NCBI RefSeq assembly: GCF_020497125.1
Contig: NC_059082.1
Location: forward strand, 55,140,524-55,204,523
Source of the DNA: Mauremys mutica
Taxonomy: Eukaryota; Chordata; Testudines; Geoemydidae
Direction of reading: 5' to 3'
DNA length: 64,000 nt
Each line of letters opens with the position of its first letter. Position 1 is the first letter of the stretch. The notes beneath the pieces are model-generated. The model did no database searches. It saw only the letters and a list, made by a program, of their open reading frames with translations, and was not told the DNA's origin. Below are positions 39,590 through 50,320 of the stretch, in pieces. The translations under genes and the position numbers were made by a program.

Positions 39590-40605
39590 GAACACCAGGA
39601 AACCTGCCAGGAGAAAACTGCAGAAGTGGAGGTATTTCCACGTCTGGTGTACTCATCGATCTGTATCTGCCTCTGAATTTCTCCTCATGGATGTTGTTGA
39701 TTAACTGTTAGATTTAAAAACACAAGGTTGTCACTGAGCTCCGTTAGGGTTCACTGGGCAGCAATTACAGCCTTTCTTCCACCAGTGGAAGGATTTATGG
39801 TCTTTGCTTACCCTAGCAGTGTCATGTTCCTCAAGGGTTTGTTGTATCTGTTTCCTCATGTCAAGGACTCCATGCCACCCTAGGATCTTCATCTGGTTCT
39901 CAGTGTTTTAAAGAACCCATGGGTAACTGTTTACTTCTCCACCTGGCCTTCAAGACTTTATTCCAGTTAGCCATAACCTCAGCCAGAAAGGTAGGAGAGC
40001 TAGGGGCGCTCATGGCAAACCCTCTTTAAACTACCTTTTATTGTGACAAGGTGGCCTTATGCCTTGTTTCCTGCCTCACGTCTCTTCAGAATTCCATATC
40101 AATCAGTATATTAGTCTACCAGTATTTTACCCCCACACTTCATTCCTCGAGGGAGGAGGCTGTCCGCCATTCTCTGGATGCAAGAAGGGTCCTTGCCTTC
40201 CACCTCAACAGAATAAGACCTTTCAGGGTTTCCAATAGGCTTTTTATCACCTTTGCCAAGAGTATGAAGGAGCAGCCAGTTCCACTCAGACTACTGAAGT
40301 GGGTTTCTGGGTACATTCTAGCTTGTTGCAAAGCTGCTGGAGTGCATCCCCCACCTTGAATGACTGCCCATTCCACCAGGGCCTGGTCCACCTCTTTAGC
40401 CATTCTTAAGTTCATACTTGCATTGTGGACATCTGCAGCAGCAACCTGGTCCTACAATCACATGTTTGCCAGGCACTGTGATATCTTAGTTGCTTCTAGA
40501 TATGGCCTTTTGTCATGCTGTCCTAAGAACTGTGCTGGATCTGACTCCTCAGCTCCTGGCACCATGTTGCATTACTGCTTGGGAGTGGAGCACCCTGAGG
40601 GACAA
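39590..40605 (+). pseudogene. DIRS-2 tyrosine recombinase remnant
   Basis: Frames 40051-40359 and 40360-40608 are consecutive and separated by one TGA. SLDARRVLAFHLNRIRPF is followed by MTAHSTRAWSTSLA, in which the HxxR motif (HSTR) is intact, unlike the first DIRS copy. The nucleophile region reads FARHCDI, with Cys where Tyr is expected. The upstream core-binding part (39600-40050) is heavily decayed. Confidence 0.78.
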
Positions 40606-41536
40606 TAACTTGAAAAGGAGAAGTTACTTACCTGTATAGTAACTTGAGTACTTTGAGATGTATTATCCCTATGGGTGCTTCACCTCCCGCCTTCCTTCCA
40701 CTCTGCTGCAGAATCTTCTGGGCTACGTAGTTGAGAAGGAACTGGAGTGGCTGCAGGTCTACATCTCCCTGTATACCCTCACACTGGAGCACAAGGATGT
40801 ATGATGCATAGGCACAGACCCATGGGCACTGCTGACTAAAATCTTTAATCAAGAGTGTATAGGCATGTGCACATCATACAGGGGAGCACCCATAAGAACA
40901 AAACAGCTCAAATAACTCATTATTGTGCTGGTAAATAACCTCTCTTTCCTTAGTGCATGTTAATATAGTACTGCTTGAAATGGGACTACATTAATACGCA
41001 CTAGCAGGGTCCACATAGGCCAGTTAGTGCGCAACATGCTCATGTGTATTAGAATTTACACCCCTCTGATACAAACTAACGTAGCATGTAGTCAGGCCCT
41101 TAGTGCATGGCAGGCTAGTGCAGCACAGACTTATACCCCACTTGCTGTGAACTAAACATGCGAAGACAAGTCTGAGTCTGTCAGAGTCTCAGGGTCAGCA
41201 GCAGTTCAGTAACACTGCTTAGAGATATGCCTTACATATCCATGAATATTTGGTTTCTCTGGACAAACATACTAGCTTAGTGGCCTGGCAAAAGACATAG
41301 ACTCTTTTGTTTTATTGGAGATGTGAACAAAATGCATTGGAGTAGGGTTACAAGAACCCAGGGCATGTTTTCAAGTGCTCAACCAAGTGCTAAGGGGAGA
41401 ACCTGCTTCTATGTTTGAGCTTTCTTTAGTGTGCATCCCCACAGGCCTTAGAGTGCCTTGTGCATTGTCTCCCTCTTGCTTTTGAACTGTACTGTGCTCT
41501 GAGTGCTTGCCTGAAATGCTAGCTTTTGCTTTGCAG

Positions 41537-41726
41537 ACTCAGCTCATACAGATGGTAATATGGATGCTCCAGCATCGCCTTCTCATCCAGCTCCACACGT
41601 ATGTCTGTCTGATGGTGCCCCCGAATGAGGAAGATTTCCGAGCTCAAGATGAAGATATGCCCTTCACTGCCAGAGTTGGAGGCAGAAGTTTAAGCACTCC
41701 CAATGCTCTCAGCTTTGGCTCCCCAA
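41537..41726 (+). CDS. NPRL3: NPRL3 coding exon (third from last)
   Basis: This 190-bp exon encodes [40 protein letters not shown] and [20 protein letters not shown], ending GSP plus one base of a split Thr codon. It is directly colinear with the PVQE end of the exon at 16752. The acceptor is TTTGCAG and the donor is A|GTATGA, a weaker-than-consensus donor. Differences from human NPRL3 cluster in the acidic [11 protein letters not shown] linker; the helix before it and the [19 protein letters not shown] segment are conserved. Confidence 0.97.
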
Positions 41727-43361
41727 GTATGAATACACTTTTTCTTTTTCTATTGTAAACAAGTCTGTATTGGCTTTTAGAGATTAACATAGGCCATATC
41801 TAGAGTAGGAGAGTAGGTAGTGTTTTGTAATGTGATAGTCAGTGTGCCTTTGCTAACATGATTTTAAACAGACTTTGCAGTAAGTCTAGGTAGGGCAAGT
41901 CATATTTAACAGTGTGTTAGCTGATCAAGGTCAGCCCTGGGGTGGAGAACCAGGAATTGGTGAACGTCTTGGCAGCCATTAAAGCTCTCTTATCAAATGC
42001 CTGCAGGCCATTCTAGTCACCCAGTTCTTGTTCACCCTCTTCCTATCTGCTTAATCCTGACTGTCTCTTCCCATTCATTCTGTCAAGAAGTCCTTTTATG
42101 CATCCTTCCCAAGTGACCCAGGTGTTCTTCCAGATAGACCGTTGGTATCGCCGTAGACGTCCATAATTGGAAACAGAATAGGGGGAGTTTTAAACAAAGT
42201 GCTTGTGAGAAAACATGCTCCAAACAGCAGTGGAATTGTTGGGTTATAGGCGATGTCTTTAAGGAAACATACACGGATACTGTGGCTGACAAATGTTTAC
42301 AATTGCCAACTCCCTCTCTTCTCACTTGACTCCCCCAGCTCCTCCCATTGCCATGCTTTGAGGTCAGCTCTGGGAAAGTATTCTAACCAAAGCCAAAATG
42401 TGGTGCTGAAGTCCCAAATTGCTCAAAAACCTTGTCAAGGAAACTGAAGTGTGAGTCGTCAGCTGCCTCTATCCTGCGGTATTCCCAGAAGCATGGTTGT
42501 TAATTATGGGGGCATTCTGCAGGACATGATTTCTCTAAGGAAAATGAATTAGAGCTGAGGTTTTGGAGCCTAAAAATTGTTCTTGGCGCTTGAGATTAAA
42601 CATATCCAGGAAACCTTTCCTATTGGTAAAATAGAATGAACCAAGTTCAGGCTTATCAGGCTTAATGCTGTGACAGAGCATCCAGTTTCAACGGTGATGC
42701 GTGATAGACTCACAAGAAATAGCTCATATTCTCAAAATTAGTTTCAGTCAGGCTACATTCCATTGAGTAAAATACCAAGGAGTGTGTATGCACACATGCC
42801 AAGTTCTGTTCCTTGGGAGAGTGAATGTCAGTAGTAAGGTCTTGGTGCAGGAGCATTGTACTGTTACCTTTGTCGCAGAGCCACCACATGTTGGTTGTCA
42901 GCATCTAGTGCACGAGTTTGTGGAATCTCGTATATGTTTGCTCCAAAGCTGCCATGCCTTCTCCTGCCAGCGTCTCCACTCTTCAGTTGAGAATTTAGCC
43001 TGGGTAAGGGGTTTTGTAATATTAAAAATCCATAAAACCAAAGGGAATTAAAACCACAAAAGCTAGTTAAATTGCTGTCAGCCATTTGGTCTTACTTTAA
43101 GGTCGAACTCAGATTTTTCACTCTCCACATGGGGTCTCCGTGCAGTGCATGCTGTGAGTTCGCTGTCATACCTATGCCTAGCCAGAAGAGCTAAAGGGGG
43201 AAGTGGGGTTTAGTTTTGCATTTCCTTGTTCAGTAATTTTAAATGGGATTCATAACTGTCCTTTTAACCTGATGCTTTGAGATTTAATTGATAAATTTTG
43301 AGTCCATTAGTTCGTAAATCTCTTACGATTGCTTAGTGCCTTTTTATTTACCTGCTTAAAG

Positions 43362-43633
43362 CAGGGTTTCCCAAACTTGGGACGCCGCTTGTTTAGGGAA
43401 AGCCCCTGGCAGGCCGGGCCGGTTTGTTTACCTGCTGCGTCCGCAGGTCCGGCCGATCGCGGCTCCCACTGGCCACGGTTCACTGCTCCAGGCCAATGGG
43501 AGCTGCAACCAGTGAACTGCGGCCAGTGGGAGCCGTGATCGGCCAGACCTGCGGACGTGGCAGGTAAACAAACCGGCCCGGCCCGCCAGGGGCTTTACCT
43601 AAACAAGCGGCGTCCCAAGTTTGGGAAAAACTG
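43362..43633. mobile_element. 272-bp hAT-type foldback element
   Basis: The two halves are inverted over about 124 bp: CAGGGTTTCCCAAACTTGGG at the left, and the right end reads CCCAAGTTTGGGAAAAACTG. Flanks GCTTAAAG (43354-43361) and GTTTAAAG (43634-43641) are an 8-bp duplication with one change. The GC-rich arms would make a strong hairpin. It is non-coding. Confidence 0.88.
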
Positions 43634-43839
43634 GTTTAAAGGTAATTGCAAATGCAAAGAATGGGGATCTGCCCCTGTTTTATCCCTGTGCTGTATAAAG
43701 AAGATCTGGATGGAAGGGATCTTTAAAGGGTTTGTGGGTTTTTTTGTGTGTGTGTGTGGTTTTTTTTAACCTTTTAAGTACCAGGAATGTCTGGTCTTTC
43801 TTTGACATTTAGTATGGACTGGCTCTCAGTTGAAGACGT

Positions 43840-44170
43840 TTCATAGATTCTGTGGCCAGATGGGACCATTTGTGATTATCTAGTCTGACCTTCTGTATCA
43901 CACTGTATCATACTTCTCTAAAATAATCCCTAGAGCAGATCTTTTAGAAAAACATCCCATCTTTATTTTAAAATGGTCAGTGATGGAGACTCTACCACGA
44001 CCCTTGGTAAAAATGTTCCAATGGTTAAATATTCTCACTGTTAAAAATTTGTGTGTTCTTTCCAGTCTGAACTTGTCTAGCTTCAACTTCCAGCCATTGG
44101 ATTGTGTTATAGCTTTCTCTGGGTTGGGATAATGGATCTTATCAAAAAGGATTTCCTTCAAGTGTTGGAG
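43840..44170 (-). mobile_element. CR1 LINE 3' region fragment
   Basis: The antisense CR1 end starts CATAGATTCTGTGGCCAGATG, TAGTCTGACCTTCTGTAT. The minus-strand frame 43898-44161 (RLERTHKFLTVRIFNHWNIF) is a decayed CR1-family tail often seen after the RT. Confidence 0.7.
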
Positions 44171-44856
44171 TTAAATAGCTAGTAAACTTAACCAAAGCAG
44201 AGATTGAAACAGTCTGAATAAATATAGTTTCTTAGGTTTCACTTGCATGGCTTGTTTAATGCCATAATCCTGGTTCTCCAGTTATCAGTAGTCATCTGGG
44301 AAAAACAAAAGGCAACAAGTGAATTTTTAGTGTGGGGGTAGGAGGAAGTTTTGAGGCTTTCTTTGCCCCTTTTTTTCCCTTTTATAATGATGGCTAAACT
44401 CAGTTTTTCTCTTTTGTTTGCTAGGCATCTTTAAGGACAGTCATATATAACTGTTGTATTTATTACTCCTCCCAGCAGGTAGTTCTGTGATTGCAGCATA
44501 GCTTCCTTGACCACCTCTTCTGCCCGTACCTACCCTCCCACCTGCTCTACTTTTCTCATTGTCACTTCATGTTGTTTAAACTAGAGTGGTCTGGGAGTTT
44601 TCTGCCCAAGTTTTTCAGGGAACATGTGGTTTCTCCAGAATTGAAATTTTCCACAGGAGAAATGTTGATTTTGTTGAAATGTTTCTATTTTCCACCAGGG
44701 AAATCAAAACAAAATGTTTCATTCTGTTTAACATTAATCTCTGTGTCTGCCTAAGCCATCACAGTGCCCCATGAGAGTAGTTCACATACCTCATGTCCCC
44801 AAATCTCCTTATGGACTGATCTCTCTGCATCATGATCATGGGAGGCTTAGTCTGGG

Positions 44857-45722
44857 GGTTTGGCTACACTTGCAGGTCTGCAGCACTGGGAGTTACAGCT
44901 GTCTTTGTACAGCTGTGTAGGGAAAGCGCTGCAGTGTGGCCACATTTGCAGCATTTGCAGTGGTGTTGGGAGTGGTGCATTATGGGCAGATATCCCAGCG
45001 TTCAATTGGCTGCAATGTGCTTTTCAAAAGAGGGGGGTGGGGTGGAGTGTGACAGGGAGCGTGGGGGAGAGAGAGTGGATTTTTGGAGCTGACACTGTGC
45101 TCCCTACCTTGCAAGTTCCGATCCCTTCCTTTCTTTTAAGTTTGCCCAAGGAGATATCAGTGCAACCCTTGGCTCCTCTCACCTCCTCGTTCATGCTCCC
45201 TGCCTTGCAAATTCTGACCACTTCCCCGACCCCTCATTCACTCTTAAATGCAAATAGCCTGCAGACCAGATAAGCAGCTGCTCCGACAGACTCCTTTCCC
45301 CCCCCCCCCCCGCTGTGCTGTTTCTCTCCTCAAGCAAACACTAGGCTGTGGATATTCATCCCCCTGCCTGCCTCATTCACAGCAAACAGGAGCTGTGTTT
45401 GTTTTTTAGATAAGCAGCTCCGGGAGCCCCAAGTTCACAACAAAACAAAGAGAGGCATCATAACAAAACAAAGAGAGTTATTTAGTTAAAAGCATTATGG
45501 GAAAATTCCGGAGGTCAGTTACAGCGTAGTAAGATTAATCACTGTTTACACTGGCACTCCAGCGCTGCAGTCGTTATTCGCCAGGCAGAGCAGGAGTACA
45601 GCCAGTGCTGTAGCCAGGGAGATACAGCGCTGTATGTGCCTTGCAAGTGTGGACGGTGAGTGAGTTGCAGCGCTGTAAAGCCACCACCAGCGCTGCAACT
45701 CTCCAGTGTAGTCAAGCCCTGG
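44857..45722. mobile_element. Long Harbinger-type MITE (about 866 bp)
   Basis: GGGGGTTTGGCTACACTTGC and GTGTAGTCAAGCCCTGGG are inverted ends resembling the right end of the Harbinger at 54549 (GTAGTGTAGGCCAGGGCT). Internal arms AGCACTGGGAG... and CAGCGCTGCAACTCTCC are also complementary. A run of about 14 C lies near 45298-45311. No transposase is seen. Confidence 0.65.
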
Positions 45723-46001
45723 GCTTGGAAGCTTGGCCCTTAGGGGAAAATGGGGGCATGAGGCACTAGCTCTGGGGTTTTCCCAATGCTAAAGAAGGAA
45801 TGCAAAGCCTGTCCCAGCAGTTCCTATTCGTAACTTCCCAATGCCAGTGCCAGCAGTTTATTATTTGTAGTCTCGTGTATTTATTTTCCACTCCTCCACA
45901 TGTTGTTTCACATGTTTCATCTTGTTTACTATACATCACCAGTTTATAAAGCTCATTAGATATGATGTTTCTGCTTCTGTATTTAATCACTCTGTCATAT
46001 C

Positions 46002-46490
46002 AGATCATAAGAATGGCTCTACTGGGTCAGACCAATGGTCCATCTAGCCTAGTACTATGTCTTCTGACAGTGGCCAGTGCCAGGTGCTTCAGAGGAATGA
46101 ACAGAACAGGGCAATTATAGATTGATCCATTCACTGTTATCTGGTCCCAGCTTTTGTCAGCCACAGGTGTAGGGATACCCACAGCTTGGGGTTGCATCCC
46201 TGACCCTCTTGGCTAATAGCTATTCCTCTATGAACTTACCTCCTTTTTTTAAATCTAGTTACACTTTTGGTCATCACAACATCCTCTGGCAACAAGTTCC
46301 ATAGATTGACTGTATATTGTGTGAAGTATTTCCTTATGTTTGTTTTAAATATGCTGCCTGTTAATTTTATTGGGTGACCCCTGGTTCTTGTGTTGTGTAA
46401 AGGAGTAAATAACACTTCGCTATTCACTTTCTCTGCACCATTCATGAGTTTGTAGACTTCTCTCATATCCCCCCTTAGATCATAGTTTCA
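46002..46490 (-). mobile_element. CR1 LINE fragment (3' end and RT C-terminus)
   Basis: AAGAATGGCTCTACTGGGTC and GTCTTCTGACAGTGGCC are the antisense 3' region. The minus-strand frame 46236-46466 reads EVLFTPLHNTRTRGHPIKL and IRKYFTQYTVNLWNLLPEDV, the conserved end of CR1 ORF2. The copy is 5'-truncated, which is usual for CR1. Confidence 0.85.
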
Positions 46491-46676
46491 GTTTCTGGGA
46501 ATAAAACTTACCTCCTAGGCAGCATGCCTTGGATGCATTTGCAAGGAGTCAGCCATCTGGCCAGAAAATGTGTGGATAGCTATGCAGTCCCTATTTTCAA
46601 GAAAATCCTGATGTCCCAATAATATTTTGTATGTTGCCCCAGATTACCCATCACTTGTCTGCAAACAACAAATTGA

Positions 46677-47045
<369 letters not shown>

Positions 47046-49789
47046 TAGGGAGAATATAACCTCCTTTCTCATTTCCCCCTTTGCAATTCATCTCTGCATT
47101 AGCACTGTAGGGAGGGCGAGTGAGGGAGCATCTTGGAAGATTACATTTCTGGCTCTTATTCCCACGGTGACCCCTTCACCAGTGCTTGTTGGTGTCTGAC
47201 ACTAGCTATTGGCCGGGTTTTTAATTAGTCCCCCAAGAATATTTTGTTAATAAGATCTGGATGTATGTAAAGGCTCTGAGACCCTCTGATGGGCAGTGCA
47301 GTCTCAAGTCTGACTGCCCACCACTTGTGTCTTGTGTGGTTCTGAGAGTCTCACTCTTGAGAACACAAAATGGAATGTGCATAGCCTGAAAACAAGCTAA
47401 AGAGAGCCTCAAAGCAGAGGCCCTGGTGTGTGCATGCGCATGGTGTAGTTACAGACCTGTTAGCATGTCCAGAGATCTTTAAGTAATGGTTTTTAAAAGC
47501 ATTTGAAAATACAGTGGCATCACAGGAATTTAGCGCTCACTGGGTTTCATACTTGTGGAGAAAGGAATGGCCCAGGGGAAGTGTTACAGGTCCTCTTATA
47601 CATTCTAGATCACCCAGTCATCCCTGACTGGATCTCCCCTGGCATGTGTAGCTAGGAGAGTAGTACTCAAGTATCCCAAAGAGACCACTGTGGGAATAAA
47701 ATAGTTGCTTTCTGTGCTGCAGAGTTCTCTGCAACTGGACCAGTGGAGATCATGGATGTTTTGTAGGGAATTTCTGAATCCTGCAGATGTAGTTACTGTC
47801 CTGCACTAAAGTATGCCTCTGCTGCTCCTTTTGTTTAACTGTGAGACGGCAGCATCCCACTGATTCAGAGGATGTGGATTCTCTGAGATGTCCACTCAGA
47901 TGGAAATACCTTGGCCATTTGAGAACTCTGTCCCCATCCGTGGCTAGGTGTCCACAAAACCTACACCAAAAAAAAAAAATCTAGTGTCTTCTGATTGAAT
48001 ACTTTTTTGAAAATTCTATGAAATTGGGTCTGGGCTATTACTGTTCTGCTCTCATTAAATAAAGCTTCTTAATCTATCATAATTCGTATAATGAAACCCC
48101 TTATCTTTCTGATTGTCCATCTAGAATCCTTTTGGCCTGCTGAACTGGTCTTGGGGAGGGGCTCTTTGATAGCTCATGATTTGCAGATGCCAAAAGCAAC
48201 TTTGGTTTCTTCAGGAAGTCAGAGGGTGTGACTACCAGGTCACGCAGATGTTTGATGAGGAGGAGAGTTTGGTTATATTTCAGTTTGCTTGTACATCAGA
48301 TTCCTTAGCAAAGCAATCGATAGCAGTCAATGGAGTTTCCATTTTTCCTTCCATTATCAATATGGGCAGAAACACACAATTTTATATCCCAGAATAACCA
48401 CTCCTAAATTATTGCTGAGGAGATGAGAATGTACAGCAGAGACATACTTTCTTGACTGACTGGATGCTGAAGTGTAAAAATATGACTTGTCCTGCAGAAT
48501 GATCACAACCACCATGTGATTTACTGATTACACACCGTCCGTGAGTCTGTAAATGACATCACTCAGAATTCTTTGTTCACTTCCCCTCTTCCAATTAACG
48601 ATCATTTTGGTCTCCTGATTTGCATGTGATTCCCTGTGCACAATTCTGTACCCACCACTGAGTGCATAAATATAGGACATCAGAGAGGAGCTGAGCCAGT
48701 GAGCAAAGCGATACTTCATTTACTCCACACATGGTTCCTCTTTCAGGGGTCTTGGGTCAACTCTGCTTTTCACTTAACTTTTAACTGTGGGTGGTGCATG
48801 ATGATGAGTCTCATGCTGTGGGAAACAGAACTCTGCTGTGTTTGTCAGTATCCCAGCATGAGCTCCTACTGTAACTGCATAGTTAGTAGCATACTAAATG
48901 TACTGTAACTGCCCTCCTGAGAATAGTTCAGGATGCATACAAAGAGAGTGCCTATTTTTAGAAGAGCAATACATTTTGGTCCTTATAAATTTTCCTATGA
49001 CAATTGTCTCTGAAGTACTTGCTGCTCTCTGCTTAATACATCACAGAACTTGTGCCTGTCTGTTACTATGCACAGCCAGTACTTGGATTTCTCTAGTGAA
49101 GGCAGACACCTTAAACAGAACGTGGAATAACATAGCTTGACAGGGGTTAGCCCCAGGGGCATCGGATGAGGATTAAGATCCAAATTCTTTTCCTAAGTAT
49201 TGAGTGGGTGAGAGATGGAAGGTTATTCCAAGAGTAAAGTTCAGATACAGAGGAGCTTTTTTGAGCTAGGTCTGTAATGTATTAGGGACATTCTTTCCTT
49301 GAACATCAGGTAGTGCTTTCTAAGCCGATTAATGCTTTACTGTCAGTTCACTGCCTCTTGCAAGTCACTTGGCAGAGTTATTTGGCAGAGTTATTTCCAA
49401 GAATTTGCTCCCTTGAATGGAGCGATGGGGAGAGGAGGTGGAAGCCTTTTTGCTATGCTGTAGTCCTGTTCTATTTATACACCACCAGCAATGTACAGCT
49501 GTTTAGAGACAAAAGACAAGGTTGCTGCCCCAGGAACTTAGAGCCTAGGTTCTATGTGGGCCCCATAAATGTACTCCCATGCTTTACAAAGCCAGGACAG
49601 GAGGGTCTTGTCTGCATTGAGTTTTAGGCCATGAATGTAGCTGCACTGGTACAAACCTCTATGTGCTGCACTGATGGAACCTGTGCTATGGACTGGTGCA
49701 GCCTAGCCTGCTTTCAGATTGGATTATGCTGCACTGGTGCGAGTTGCTGTTTACTCTGGTGCACTGGCTGCACTAGGAGTTTGCACCTA

Positions 49790-50320
49790 TTATGGAATAC
49801 ACCGACTCCTTTCGCGGGGGTCTGGAGATGGAGGCCTTGCTCCATCGTCGACCACGTACCCATCCAGGACATTTGTGGGGCCGCCACGTGATCTTCGTTT
49901 CACACGTTCACCTTGCACTATGCGATCGTCCCCCAGACCAGGGATGATGCCGGGTTTGGCAGGGCTGTCCTCCATCCTGGGAACTTATGAACTCCTACCC
50001 ACCTCCAGCTTGGAATCACCTGTTGTGGAATACACATGAGCAATCACTCGAAGAAGAAAAGACAGTTACCTTTTCCGTAACTGGTGTTCTTCGAGATGTG
50101 TTGCTCATGTCCATTCCACATCCTGCCCTCCTTCCCCTCTGTTGGAGTTGTCTGGCAAGAAGGAACTGAGGGTGGGGGAAGCGTGCAGCTCCCCTTATAC
50201 CACGCCAGGCAGGTGCCACTCCAGGGATCGCGGGGGGCCAGCACGCACACCTATTGTGGAATAGACATGAGCAACACATCTCGAAGAACACCAGTTACGG
50301 AAAAGGTAACTGTCTTTTTC
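49790..50320 (+). mobile_element. Third DIRS element, 3' end only
   Basis: The frame near 49840-49900 reads VPIQDICGAAT, then a TFTLHYAI-like stretch, which is the end of the DIRS recombinase with its Tyr. It is followed by the terminal hairpin: arm 50055-50119 (ACAGTTACCTTTTCCGTAAC, GTTCTTCGAGATGTG) pairs with 50256-50320 over about 65 bp with about 3 mismatches. The near-perfect arms suggest this is the youngest of the three DIRS copies. The 5' part is absent. Confidence 0.8.

Larger units (their letters stand above)
38265..40950 (+). mobile_element. Second DIRS element, degraded and partly deleted
   Basis: It starts with the DIRS left terminus (TTCTTCTTCAAGTTACTG, ATGGGTGCTCCACC), lacks gag and most of RT, and keeps RT end, RNase H and recombinase remnants. 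It ends with the DIRS right terminus (AAGTTACTTACCTG, TGGTAAATAACCTCTCT). It is a different subfamily from the copy at 17911. Confidence 0.82.
38210..41100. mobile_element. Palindromic MITE interrupted by a DIRS element
   Basis: The left part 38210-38264 (TAGTCCACACCAGGGGGTG, TAAATTTCTAATGCACACCA) is the reverse complement of 41025-41075 (ATGTGTATTAGAATTTACAC and neighbours). The rest of the right arm runs 40951-41100. The DIRS at 38265-40950 lies between. Confidence 0.7.
16753..41536 (+). other. 24.8-kb NPRL3 intron inflated by transposons
   Basis: About half is assigned: CR1 with hAT (17.1-17.5 kb), a nested DIRS (17.9-26.6 kb), MITEs at 26.7, 30.1, 33.9, 35.9 and 38 kb, CR1/LINE pieces at 28.1 and 37.0 kb, a MIR at 36.1 kb and a second DIRS at 38.3-40.9 kb. 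I recognise nothing in 16753-17104, 17494-17910, 26941-28068, 28911-30054, 30356-33907, 34177-35921 and 41161-41536. Confidence 0.6.

Noticed and set aside
16753..41536. Alpha-globin major regulatory element (HS-40-like) in this intron
   Set aside because: In mammals it lies in a more 5' NPRL3 intron, and I saw no GATA/NF-E2-type cluster that stands out here.
43362..43633. CpG island or promoter, because of high GC
   Set aside because: The GC content is explained by the inverted arms of a hAT-type element with target duplication.
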